Below, in pieces: positions 1 through 6,273 of a stretch of 8,443 nucleotides of DNA; positions within the stretch are counted from its first letter, which is position 1, and every line of letters starts with the position of its first letter. The notes below the pieces were generated by a model. It ran no database searches and had not been told where the DNA came from. It was given only the letters and a program-made list of their open reading frames with translations. Position numbers and translations under genes: made by a program. Origin of the DNA: JAIBAI01 sp044238875 (GTDB lineage: Bacteria; Bacteroidota; Bacteroidia; M30B66); assembly GCA_044238875.1 (NCBI GenBank), contig JBIICM010000106.1:1-8443 (forward strand), given 5' to 3'.

Positions 1-345
1 GACCCATGGCCCAAATATACCCGTAATGTTGCTGAACTGCTCCTGCAGGACACCATTCAAAAGGCCGCTGTTGTTGATGATCTTTTTGCCATTGCAGAAG
101 CAATACAGGCCGACACCTTGCTATCGGCCCAGTTACTGCAACTGCACGTGCGACCCGATAAGGAAATTGAAATGATTGCCCGGATAGGGCCCGAAGTAGT
201 GCTGCTCGGTGACAAAACCAATCTGGATAAAAAACTCCGTAACCTGAAACTTTTTTACAGCCAGCAACAAGCTACAGCAGCAGCATATAGCATGATCAAT
301 CTTAAATACAACAATCAAATCATTTGTACCAAATCAACCCAATAA
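1..345 (+). CDS. ftsQ: Cell division protein FtsQ (C-terminal part; 5' end outside window)
   Basis: The frame is open from base 1 and ends at TAA 343-345, giving 114 residues of the C-terminus. FtsQ/DivIB is a single-pass inner-membrane divisome protein whose periplasmic POTRA and beta domains connect early cytoplasmic ring proteins to the septal peptidoglycan synthesis machinery. The visible part corresponds to the end of the beta domain. It contains the stretch IARIGPEVVLLGD followed by LDKKLRNLKLFYSQQ, the pattern 'x-hydrophobic-LG-x(3)-(N)L-x-K-h-x-x-LxxFY' seen near the end of FtsQ proteins, and then a closing strand with INLKYNNQIICTK. The signal anchor and POTRA domain lie upstream of the window. 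The call rests on this C-terminal pattern plus position directly before ftsA, 2 nt from its ATG, which suggests co-transcription and probably translational coupling. Without the N-terminus the family match is good but not complete. Confidence 0.85.
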   Translation, partial: DPWPKYTRNVAELLLQDTIQKAAVVDDLFAIAEAIQADTLLSAQLLQLHVRPDKEIEMIARIGPEVVLLGDKTNLDKKLRNLKLFYSQQQATAAAYSMINLKYNNQIICTKSTQ

Positions 346-347
346 TT

Positions 348-1625
348 ATGGAGTCAGAAATCATTGTCGGTCTTGACATCGGAACCACCAAAATTGTCGC
401 CATGGTGGGGCGCAGAAACGAATTTGGAAAAATCGAAATCCTCGGCTATGGAAAATCTACATCTATAGGCGTAAGGCGCGGGGTAGTTTCGAACATTGAG
501 CGCACCATTCAGAGTATCAGAGCTGCAGTTGAAGAAGCTGAGAACAACTCCGGTGTTGACATCCGATTTGTTACCGTTGGCATTGCAGGGCAACACATTA
601 AAAGCATTCAGCACCATGGTGTACTCATGCGCAGCAACAGTGATTCTGAAATTACCGAAGATGATATAGACAACCTTACCAATGATATGTTCAAGCTGGT
701 TATGCTGCCCGGTGAAGAAATCATTCATGCGCTGCCGCAGGAGTATATCGTAGATAATGAAAAAGGCATTAAGGAACCCGTGGGTATGTGCGGAGGCCGG
801 ATGGAAGCAAACTTCCACATCATTACCGGCCGCATTGCTGCTGCAAAAAACATTTACAAGTGCGTAAACCGAGCTGACCTGCAAACTTCTGATCTGATTC
901 TTGAACCACTGGCTTCAGCTGATGCTGTTTTAAGTAAGGAAGAAAAGGAGGCCGGTGTTGCCCTTGTTGATATTGGCGGAGGCACTACCGACATCGCCAT
1001 TTTTCAGGAAGGTATAATCAGGCACACTGCCGTAATTGCCCTGGGTGGTGATATTATTACCGAGGATATTAAAGAGGGCTGCACCATCATAAAGGATCAG
1101 GCCGAAATGCTTAAAATTCGCTTTGGATCAGCACTTGCAAGCGAGAGCAAAGAAAATGAGATTGTAGCCATTCCCGGCCTTCGCGGAAGAGAACCCAAAG
1201 AAATCAGTCTGAAAAATTTGGCCAACATTATACAGGCCAGAATGGAAGATATAATTGAACATATCTACTATGAAATCAAGAATTCAGGCTATGAGAAAAA
1301 ACTAATTGCAGGCATTGTGATTACGGGTGGTGGTTCCAAACTAAAGCACGTAACACAGCTTATTGAATACATGACCGGCATGAATACCCGCATCGGGTAT
1401 CCGAACGAACATCTGGGCAAGGCCCCCGAAGAGGTGACCAGCCCTATGTACGCCACATCGGTAGGTCTTGTAATTAAAGGACTTGCCATGCAGGAAAGCA
1501 GAAAAGCCAAAGAAAAAACTCCGGTAAAACCTCAGGAAAAGACCCGTAAGACCGGCGGTTTTTTTGACGCATTGTTCGCCAAAACCAAAAACTTTTTTGA
1601 AGACGATGCCGACAGAAATTCCTGA
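348..1625 (+). CDS. ftsA: Cell division protein FtsA (actin-like membrane anchor for FtsZ)
   Basis: The product has 425 residues, a normal FtsA length. FtsA is an actin-fold ATP-binding protein that tethers FtsZ filaments to the cytoplasmic membrane and recruits later divisome proteins. Visible motifs, in order, are phosphate-1 GLDIGTTK (residues 8-15), phosphate-2 VDIGGGTTD (207-215) and adenosine motif GIVITGGGSKL (322-332). The region between about 85 and 165 fits the FtsA-specific 1C subdomain that replaces actin subdomain 1B. After a charged, Lys-rich linker (about 384-402), the tail GGFFDALFAKTKNFF (403-417) looks like the amphipathic membrane-targeting helix. I chose ATG 348 over the in-frame TTG at 324: 348 sits 2 nt after the ftsQ stop and starts the protein just before its first beta strand, whereas TTG 324 would add eight residues and overlap ftsQ. 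No Shine-Dalgarno sequence is present. It probably shares an operon with ftsQ and ftsZ. Confidence 0.97.
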   Translation: MESEIIVGLDIGTTKIVAMVGRRNEFGKIEILGYGKSTSIGVRRGVVSNIERTIQSIRAAVEEAENNSGVDIRFVTVGIAGQHIKSIQHHGVLMRSNSDSEITEDDIDNLTNDMFKLVMLPGEEIIHALPQEYIVDNEKGIKEPVGMCGGRMEANFHIITGRIAAAKNIYKCVNRADLQTSDLILEPLASADAVLSKEEKEAGVALVDIGGGTTDIAIFQEGIIRHTAVIALGGDIITEDIKEGCTIIKDQAEMLKIRFGSALASESKENEIVAIPGLRGREPKEISLKNLANIIQARMEDIIEHIYYEIKNSGYEKKLIAGIVITGGGSKLKHVTQLIEYMTGMNTRIGYPNEHLGKAPEEVTSPMYATSVGLVIKGLAMQESRKAKEKTPVKPQEKTRKTGGFFDALFAKTKNFFEDDADRNS

Positions 1626-1705
1626 TCGCACAGGGTATTTGAATTATAAGTACAGGAAAACCTTCTGACAAACAAAAAAAACATTCACTAAACAACCACA
1701 TAATC
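1626..1705 (+). other. ftsA-ftsZ intergenic leader, A-rich
   Basis: This is an 80-nt spacer with no hairpin that I could find and no full TAnnTTTG box. The 40 nt before the ftsZ ATG are strongly A-rich, including a run of eight A at about 1673-1681, and lack any AGGAGG-like element. An unstructured A-rich leader is the usual substitute for Shine-Dalgarno pairing in Bacteroidota. I see nothing that would separate ftsZ from the ftsA transcript. Confidence 0.45.
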
Positions 1706-3157
1706 ATGACAGACAAAAACGAAATCAAATTTGAGATTCCGCGCAGCAGTAATTCAATCATTAAGGTGATTGGAGTAGGCGGCGGTGGCGGTAATGCCGT
1801 AAACCACATGTATCAGCAGGGTATTAGGGGTGTCGAATTCCTGATTTGCAACACCGATGCCCAGGCGCTTGAAAACAGCAAGATTCCGCACAAAATTCAA
1901 CTCGGCTCTACCTTAACGGAAGGCCGTGGTGCCGGATCAATACCAGATGTAGGTAAAAATGCCGCCATTGAAAGTATCAATGATATCAGGGAACTGCTGA
2001 AGGACCATACAAAAATGGTTTTTGTAACCGCCGGAATGGGCGGAGGTACCGGTACGGGCGCAGCGCCTGTGATCGCTGCCACTGCCCGCGAAATGGGTAT
2101 TCTAACGGTAGGTATTGTAACCATCCCCTTTACATTTGAAGGCAAGAAAAGAGCCCGTTCGGCCAATGAAGGCCTCGAGCAGCTCCGGCAGAATGTTGAT
2201 ACACTGCTTATTATTTCAAACGACAAATTGCGCGAGATTTTTGGTAACCTTGGTATCATTGCCGCCTTTGCACAGGCTGATAACGTATTAACTACTGCTG
2301 CAAAAGGCATCGCCGAAATTATCACCGCACCCGGTCATATCAATACTGACTTTGCGGATGTTTCAACGGTAATGAAAGACGGCGGCATAGCCCTTATGGG
2401 AGCAGGATCAGCCGACGGAGCAGATCGCGCAATGCGCGCACTCAGGGAGGCACTGACCTCACCACTGCTTAACGACAGCAGCATACGCGGAGCCAAGCAG
2501 ATTCTCGTAAACATTGCATTTGGAGAAGATATTTCAATGGATGAATTCGGAGACCTGATGGATCACGTGCAGGAAGAAGCAGGATGGGACGCTAATGTGA
2601 TCATGGGAACATCTATCGACGCTTCACTGGGCGGAAGGGTAAATGTTACCCTGGTGGCCACCGGTATTGAAACTTTCGAAAAAGAACAACCGAGGGTGGT
2701 AATCTCCATGCCTGAAACAGAAGCCAATAAGCCCCAGGTTGCGCAGAATCAGCAGCGTTCAACCCCTCAGACAGAGCAGAATAAGACACAAAATTACAGT
2801 GAGCTTGAAGCAGAAAACGACCTGATGATATCCGGCGCCGATCAGCGCGAAGAATTACAAATGACCCTTATTGTTAAGCCTGAAACACCCGGTTCAGAAA
2901 ACGCTGAAGAGGAAATGGCACGCAGGGCCCGCGAAAGACTTGAAAATATCAAGCAGCTGAGTACTAAGCTAAGGCCACCGGCATCTATCTCTGAGCTCGA
3001 AAGCACGCTTGCTTATGAAAGGCGTAACCGCAAACTGAATCCGGTACCAAATTCAGCTGAGTTAAATATCTCACGCTACACCCTTAATGATAGTGCCGAT
3101 GAAAAGAAAATCGAAATACGACAGAACAATTCTTTTCTGCATGACAATGTAGATTAA
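1706..3157 (+). CDS. ftsZ: Cell division protein FtsZ (tubulin-like GTPase)
   Basis: The product has 483 residues, about 100 more than E. coli FtsZ; the excess is C-terminal. FtsZ polymerises with GTP into the cytokinetic Z-ring in the cytoplasm. The N-terminal nucleotide-binding domain has VIGVGGGGGNAVN (21-33) and the tubulin signature GGGTGTG (112-118). The synergy T7 loop is N213-x-D215-F-A-D218, and D215 and D218 match the GTPase-activating aspartates D209 and D212 of E. coli. The GTPase core ends near residue 325. A Gln/Glu/Asn-rich linker follows (about 326-405), then a predicted helical, Arg/Glu-rich block with LAYERRNRKL (436-445), and finally ISRYTL and the terminal FLHDNVD. This tail replaces the E. 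coli-type C-terminal peptide and looks like the form found in Bacteroidota; it should be where FtsA binds. ATG 1706 is the natural start, with no Shine-Dalgarno sequence. It is the last gene of the dcw block, closed by the terminator at 3188. Confidence 0.98.
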   Translation: MTDKNEIKFEIPRSSNSIIKVIGVGGGGGNAVNHMYQQGIRGVEFLICNTDAQALENSKIPHKIQLGSTLTEGRGAGSIPDVGKNAAIESINDIRELLKDHTKMVFVTAGMGGGTGTGAAPVIAATAREMGILTVGIVTIPFTFEGKKRARSANEGLEQLRQNVDTLLIISNDKLREIFGNLGIIAAFAQADNVLTTAAKGIAEIITAPGHINTDFADVSTVMKDGGIALMGAGSADGADRAMRALREALTSPLLNDSSIRGAKQILVNIAFGEDISMDEFGDLMDHVQEEAGWDANVIMGTSIDASLGGRVNVTLVATGIETFEKEQPRVVISMPETEANKPQVAQNQQRSTPQTEQNKTQNYSELEAENDLMISGADQREELQMTLIVKPETPGSENAEEEMARRARERLENIKQLSTKLRPPASISELESTLAYERRNRKLNPVPNSAELNISRYTLNDSADEKKIEIRQNNSFLHDNVD

Positions 3158-3187
3158 GCAGATTATATCTACGTTTTATTCCGAACG

Positions 3188-3229
3188 GAAATTGCCGGTT
3201 AGTGGTTGACCGGCAATTTCTGTTTTTTT
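3188..3229 (+). terminator. Rho-independent terminator after ftsZ
   Basis: There is a perfect 12-bp stem: 3188-3199 pairs with 3209-3220, with a GC-rich core GCCGG/CCGGC. A 9-nt loop separates the arms. TG and then seven T (3223-3229) follow, and the T-rich stretch continues to 3239. The hairpin starts 31 nt after the ftsZ stop codon, so it should end the ftsQ-ftsA-ftsZ transcript. There is no matching A-run on the upstream side, so it looks unidirectional. Confidence 0.93.
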
Positions 3230-3232
3230 CTT

Positions 3233-3240
3233 TATTTTTG
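3233..3240 (+). promoter_or_regulatory. Candidate Bacteroidota -7 box for yqeY
   Basis: TATTTTTG matches the Bacteroidota sigma-70 -7 consensus TAnnTTTG exactly and lies 25 nt before the yqeY ATG, which would give a leader of roughly 15-20 nt. It is embedded in the T-rich tail of the ftsZ terminator. No TTTG -33 element is seen at the usual distance (a TTG at 3206-3208 is too far upstream). Because T-rich sequence follows any terminator, a chance match is possible. Confidence 0.45.
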
Positions 3241-3265
3241 GCTACAAACTTTTAGTGTTACTGCC

Positions 3266-3712
3266 ATGAATCTCGAAGAAAAAATAAATGCCGATATAAA
3301 GACCGCCATGCTTGCCAGAGAAAAAGAGAAACTGGAAGCGCTGCGCGCAGTTAAATCGGCCCTGTTGCTCGCTAAAACAGAAAAGGCAGGTGGCGAAATC
3401 GGCGAGGATGCAGCCGTTAAACTGTTACAGAAACTTGTTAAACAACGCAAAGAGTCGGCCGATATATACAATACCCAGAACAGAAAAGATATGGCTGATG
3501 CCGAACTCTTTCAGGCCGGCATCATTGAACAATATTTACCCCAGCAACTTTCACAGGACCAAATCCTTGCTGCCCTGCATGAAATTATTAGTGAAACAGG
3601 GGCCAATTCAGCCAAAGACATGGGTAAAGTAATGGGTCTGGCAACACAGCGGCTGGCCGGCAAAGCCGACGGTAAAACCATATCACAGCTGGTTAAGGAA
3701 TTACTGGGCTAA
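3266..3712 (+). CDS. yqeY: GatB/YqeY domain-containing protein
   Basis: The product has 148 residues, the usual full length of stand-alone YqeY proteins. The family resembles the C-terminal tail domain of the GatB subunit of the glutamyl/aspartyl-tRNA amidotransferase, an all-helical RNA-binding module. The role of the free-standing protein is not settled, so no amidotransferase activity should be assumed. Family features visible are LRAVKSAL (26-33), a Lys/Arg-rich KQRKES (59-64), YLPQQLS (90-96), which starts the C-terminal helical bundle, DMGKVMG (118-124), and GKADGK (132-137) before the last helix. ATG 3266 is preferred to ATG 3206: the latter would begin inside the terminator loop and add 20 hydrophobic residues unlike the family. 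It follows ftsZ directly, an arrangement common in Bacteroidota, but the terminator and its own -7 box suggest separate transcription. Confidence 0.93.
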   Translation: MNLEEKINADIKTAMLAREKEKLEALRAVKSALLLAKTEKAGGEIGEDAAVKLLQKLVKQRKESADIYNTQNRKDMADAELFQAGIIEQYLPQQLSQDQILAALHEIISETGANSAKDMGKVMGLATQRLAGKADGKTISQLVKELLG

Positions 3713-3783
3713 TTTTTACGCTCAAAAGCCGGAAATTTAATCTTAAAAGCATTCTTTCAGCGGTAATCTTTCCCTTTAACCAT

Positions 3784-3791
3784 TATATTTG
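3784..3791 (+). promoter_or_regulatory. Candidate Bacteroidota -7 box for guaB
   Basis: TATATTTG is an exact match to TAnnTTTG and lies 37 nt before the guaB ATG. Transcription would begin near 3797, giving a leader of about 30 nt. No clear TTTG -33 element is visible upstream. I found no convincing terminator after yqeY (3713-3783), so read-through from yqeY is also possible. Confidence 0.5.
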
Positions 3792-3799
3792 CGCGCAAT

Positions 3800-3815
3800 T
3801 CGGGACAAAGCCCGA
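3800..3815 (+). other. Small stem-loop in the guaB leader
   Basis: TCGGG (3800-3804) and CCCGA (3811-3815) form a 5-bp stem around a 6-nt ACAAAG loop. If transcription starts near 3797, the hairpin would sit at the very 5' end of the guaB mRNA, 13 nt before the start codon. It could affect stability or translation. It is short enough to be chance, and it is not a recognisable riboswitch. Confidence 0.3.
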
Positions 3816-3828
3816 TTACCCGGTTGCC

Positions 3829-5289
3829 ATGGAACAATTTCCAGTTTTTTCGGAAGGATTGACATATGATGACGTTCTTCTCGTTCCTGATTACTCTGAA
3901 GTATTACCGCGAAATACCGACATCACTTCGCAGTTCACCCGCAGCATAAAGCTGAATGTCCCCATTGTTTCTGCTGCAATGGATACAGTAACCGAATCAG
4001 GTCTGGCCATCGCCATCGCTCAGGAAGGAGGCATCGGCGTACTGCATAAAAACATGCCCATTGATAGGCAGGCTGCAGAAGTGCGCAAGGTGAAGCGCTC
4101 TGAATCGGGAATGATCATTGACCCTGTGATTGTGCACGAAGACGCTCTTGTAGCTGATGTGCTTCAGCTGATGAAAGAAAACCGCATAGGAGGAATTCCG
4201 GTTGTTGACCGGCAAAACAAGCTGGTTGGCATCATTACCAACAGAGATTTACGCTTTGAAAAGCGACTCGATAAACCGGTGAAGGATGTGATGACACGTG
4301 AAAACCTCATCACCACCACCGAAACCAATCTTACCAAGGCTGAAGCCATATTGCAGGAATACAAGATCGAAAAATTACCCGTCGTAAACAGTAATTTTCA
4401 TCTGGTAGGTTTGATCACCTATAAAGACATAATCAAGAATCGTTTACGACCCAATGCCTGTAAAGATGATTTTGGCCGTTTGCGCGTAGCTGCTGCAGTA
4501 GGTGTTACAACAGATACACTCGCCCGCGTTGAAGCGCTGCGAAATGCTGCCGTGGATGCGATCATAATTGACACGGCACACGGGCATTCGAAAGGTGTAA
4601 TTGATATGCTCAGGGAGGTAAAAAGAAACTATCCCGACCTGCAGGTTGTGGTTGGTAACATTGCCACTGCTCAGGCAGCAGTAATGCTTGCTGATCAGGG
4701 CGCTGATGCAGTTAAGGTTGGAATTGGGCCCGGTTCTATTTGCACCACCCGCGTAATTGCCGGAGTTGGCGTGCCGCAGTTCACAGCTGTTGTAAATGTT
4801 GCAGGTGCGCTTAAAGGCTCCGGTATTCCTGTTATTGCTGATGGAGGCATTCGTTTTTCCGGTGATATTGTTAAGGCCATTGCAGGTGGAGCTTCAACAG
4901 TTATGGCAGGCTCACTCTTTGCCGGAGTTGAGGAGTCGCCCGGTGAAACAATTATTTATGAGGGTCGGAAATTTAAGTCATACAGGGGAATGGGGTCAAT
5001 AGAGGCCATGCAAACCGGCTCTAAAGACCGCTACTTCCAGGATGCCGAGGATGATATCAGGAAACTTGTTCCGGAAGGTATTGTCGGACAGGTTCCATTC
5101 AAAGGCTCATTATCGGAAGTACTTTACCAGATGATTGGTGGTTTGAGGGCCGGCATGGGTTACTGCGGGGCACGCAATATTCCGGAACTTCAGACAAAAC
5201 AAATTATACGGATTACTACAGCCGGGGTGCGTGAAAGCCATCCGCACGATGTTGTCATTACCCGGGAAGCCCCCAACTATTCACGCTGA
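3829..5289 (+). CDS. guaB: Inosine-5'-monophosphate dehydrogenase (IMPDH)
   Basis: The product has 486 residues, normal for bacterial IMPDH. It oxidises IMP to XMP with NAD+, the first committed step of GMP synthesis, in the cytoplasm as a tetramer/octamer. The N-terminal barrel start is LTYDDVLLVP (11-20), with SAAMDTVTE at 48-56. Two CBS domains are inserted at about 95-150 and 155-205, with IGGIPVVD (120-127) and EKLPVVN (181-187); such Bateman pairs bind adenine/guanine nucleotides and tune activity. The catalytic loop GIGPGSICTTR (298-308) carries nucleophile Cys305. IMP phosphate binding follows at DGGIR (338-342) and MAGSLFAG (359-366). The mobile-flap pair is Arg401-Tyr402 within DRYFQ, at the same numbers as the E. 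coli enzyme. The C-terminus has the usual GYCGARN and RESHPHDV elements. The start ATG 3829 fits the family's N-terminus. The next gene begins only 8 nt after its stop. No key residue is missing. Confidence 0.98.
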   Translation: MEQFPVFSEGLTYDDVLLVPDYSEVLPRNTDITSQFTRSIKLNVPIVSAAMDTVTESGLAIAIAQEGGIGVLHKNMPIDRQAAEVRKVKRSESGMIIDPVIVHEDALVADVLQLMKENRIGGIPVVDRQNKLVGIITNRDLRFEKRLDKPVKDVMTRENLITTTETNLTKAEAILQEYKIEKLPVVNSNFHLVGLITYKDIIKNRLRPNACKDDFGRLRVAAAVGVTTDTLARVEALRNAAVDAIIIDTAHGHSKGVIDMLREVKRNYPDLQVVVGNIATAQAAVMLADQGADAVKVGIGPGSICTTRVIAGVGVPQFTAVVNVAGALKGSGIPVIADGGIRFSGDIVKAIAGGASTVMAGSLFAGVEESPGETIIYEGRKFKSYRGMGSIEAMQTGSKDRYFQDAEDDIRKLVPEGIVGQVPFKGSLSEVLYQMIGGLRAGMGYCGARNIPELQTKQIIRITTAGVRESHPHDVVITREAPNYSR

Positions 5290-5297
5290 TTTTCCGG

Positions 5298-6104
5298 ATG
5301 ACCACCCGGTTGATTCTTTTTGCAATGCTGCTGCTCACGGCAGCGAAGAATGCACCACCGGAAAACTGGCGGCAACAATGGAAAGTGCCAGTAAAAGGAA
5401 CAAAATTGTATGCCGATAACCTTGGTAACCCCTTTGTAGTAAATGCCGACGAACTGATTAAATTCAGAGATGATGGCAGTGTTTTCAGGCTTTACAGCAA
5501 TAAATCGCTCGGTGCCATAACTTCGGTTGATGTTAGCAACCCCCTGAAAATTTTGTTGTTTTATAAGGATTTTTCCAGAATCGTTTTTCTCGATAATACA
5601 TTAAGTGCCAATGGCAACCCTATTTATCTTGATGAGTATGGTCTTGAGCAGGCATCACAGGTTTGCACCTCTTACGATAACGGATTTTGGGTTTTTGAAC
5701 CTGTGCATTACCGGCTCATCCGTTTTAACCAGCACCTGCAGGAAACAGCCAGGGTTTTGAACCTCAACCAGCTAACCGGTTCGGCATTGCGCCCTGCTTT
5801 TATGCTTGAACATGAAAACAAACTTTACATGAGTGATCCGGAAAGGGGTATTCTTCAGTTTGATATTTTCGGCACCTATATCAAAACTATTCCATTGAAG
5901 GGAATAAAAAAGTTCCGAGTGGCAGGCGACGCAATTTTTTATACTAACGGGCATGGTGCACTGAATTCGTTTGGTCTTAAAACATTAACGGAAAGTCAGC
6001 GAGATCTCCCCTTTAAAGATTATGCAGACTGGGAGTTCGGGAAAGACCGCCTGCTTTTACTTTCAGCTGATTCACTTTTTTTGTACCGCATCCCTCAAAG
6101 ATGA
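5298..6104 (+). CDS. Uncharacterised exported protein, probable beta-propeller
   Basis: I do not recognise a named family. The 268-residue product starts with a short signal-like segment (hydrophobic LILFAMLLLTAA, residues 5-16, after an Arg), so export to the periplasm is likely; no lipobox Cys is present. The mature part is rich in repeated short strand-turn units such as NPFVVNADELIKFRDDG (44-60), NGFWVFEPVHYRLIRFN (128-144) and NKLYMSDPERGILQFDIFG (174-192). These follow a pattern of 'h-h-h-(3-8)-x-h-x-x-F-D/N-x-x-G' that resembles NHL-type or similar beta-propeller blades. The segment NPLKILLFYKDF (81-92) is reminiscent of conserved unnamed Bacteroidota proteins, but this is memory, not a search. 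It begins 8 nt after the guaB stop, so it is probably co-transcribed and perhaps translationally coupled, without an obvious functional tie to GMP synthesis. The next gene is 169 nt away. Confidence 0.8.
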   Translation: MTTRLILFAMLLLTAAKNAPPENWRQQWKVPVKGTKLYADNLGNPFVVNADELIKFRDDGSVFRLYSNKSLGAITSVDVSNPLKILLFYKDFSRIVFLDNTLSANGNPIYLDEYGLEQASQVCTSYDNGFWVFEPVHYRLIRFNQHLQETARVLNLNQLTGSALRPAFMLEHENKLYMSDPERGILQFDIFGTYIKTIPLKGIKKFRVAGDAIFYTNGHGALNSFGLKTLTESQRDLPFKDYADWEFGKDRLLLLSADSLFLYRIPQR

Positions 6105-6273
6105 TGCACCATGCTGCATAAATTAAGCTATCATAACAGCTGCACAATTTGTTAATAGCATAGCAGATACGCCCTTATCTTTCAACCCATACGTTTTGAT
6201 AAGTTCTTTCGTTTGATAATCCTGCATAGGTATTTCAAAGTAGATTTACCTCTTCAGAATACTTTGCATTTCA
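6105..6273 (+). other. Intergenic region before the tandem ligase
   Basis: This 169-nt stretch has no open frame of note. It holds an imperfect inverted repeat at 6127-6159 and several partial promoter-like boxes, none a full TAnnTTTG: TAGATTTA at 6241-6248 misses only the final G, and TACTTTG at 6260-6266 lacks one spacer base. A promoter for the downstream gene is likely somewhere here, but I cannot place it. Confidence 0.4.
6127..6159. repeat. Imperfect inverted repeat / potential hairpin
   Basis: GCTAT (6127-6131) pairs with ATAGC (6155-6159), and TAACA (6134-6138) pairs with TGTTA (6150-6154). A 2-nt bulge CA lies on the left arm and the loop has 11 nt. No T-tract follows, so it is not a standard intrinsic terminator. 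It could be a weak terminator for the guaB transcript, a mRNA leader structure or a protein-binding site. The AT-rich stems give only modest stability. Confidence 0.35.

Noticed and set aside
324..347. TTG start that would add eight residues to FtsA and overlap ftsQ.
   Set aside because: ATG 348 is directly before the first conserved beta strand and 2 nt after the ftsQ stop; the extension has no FtsA-like content.
354..884. Open frame of 176 codons on the minus strand inside ftsA.
   Set aside because: It lies fully antisense to a certain gene, and its translation shows no recognisable motif; it follows from the codon pattern of ftsA.
1897..2325. Minus-strand open frame of 142 codons inside ftsZ.
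   Set aside because: Its Ser/Pro/Ala-rich composition mirrors the Gly/Ala-rich GTP-binding region of ftsZ on the other strand; it is not a separate gene.
3206..3265. Upstream ATG that would extend YqeY by 20 mostly hydrophobic residues (apparent signal peptide).
   Set aside because: It begins in the loop of the ftsZ terminator, upstream of the candidate -7 box, and YqeY proteins are cytoplasmic and start at the MNLEEK-like position, giving the standard 148 residues.
3713..3783. Possible terminator after yqeY (CCG-GAAA ... TTTC-ag-CGG).
   Set aside because: The stem is short and bulged, the loop is long, and only a weak T-rich stretch follows.
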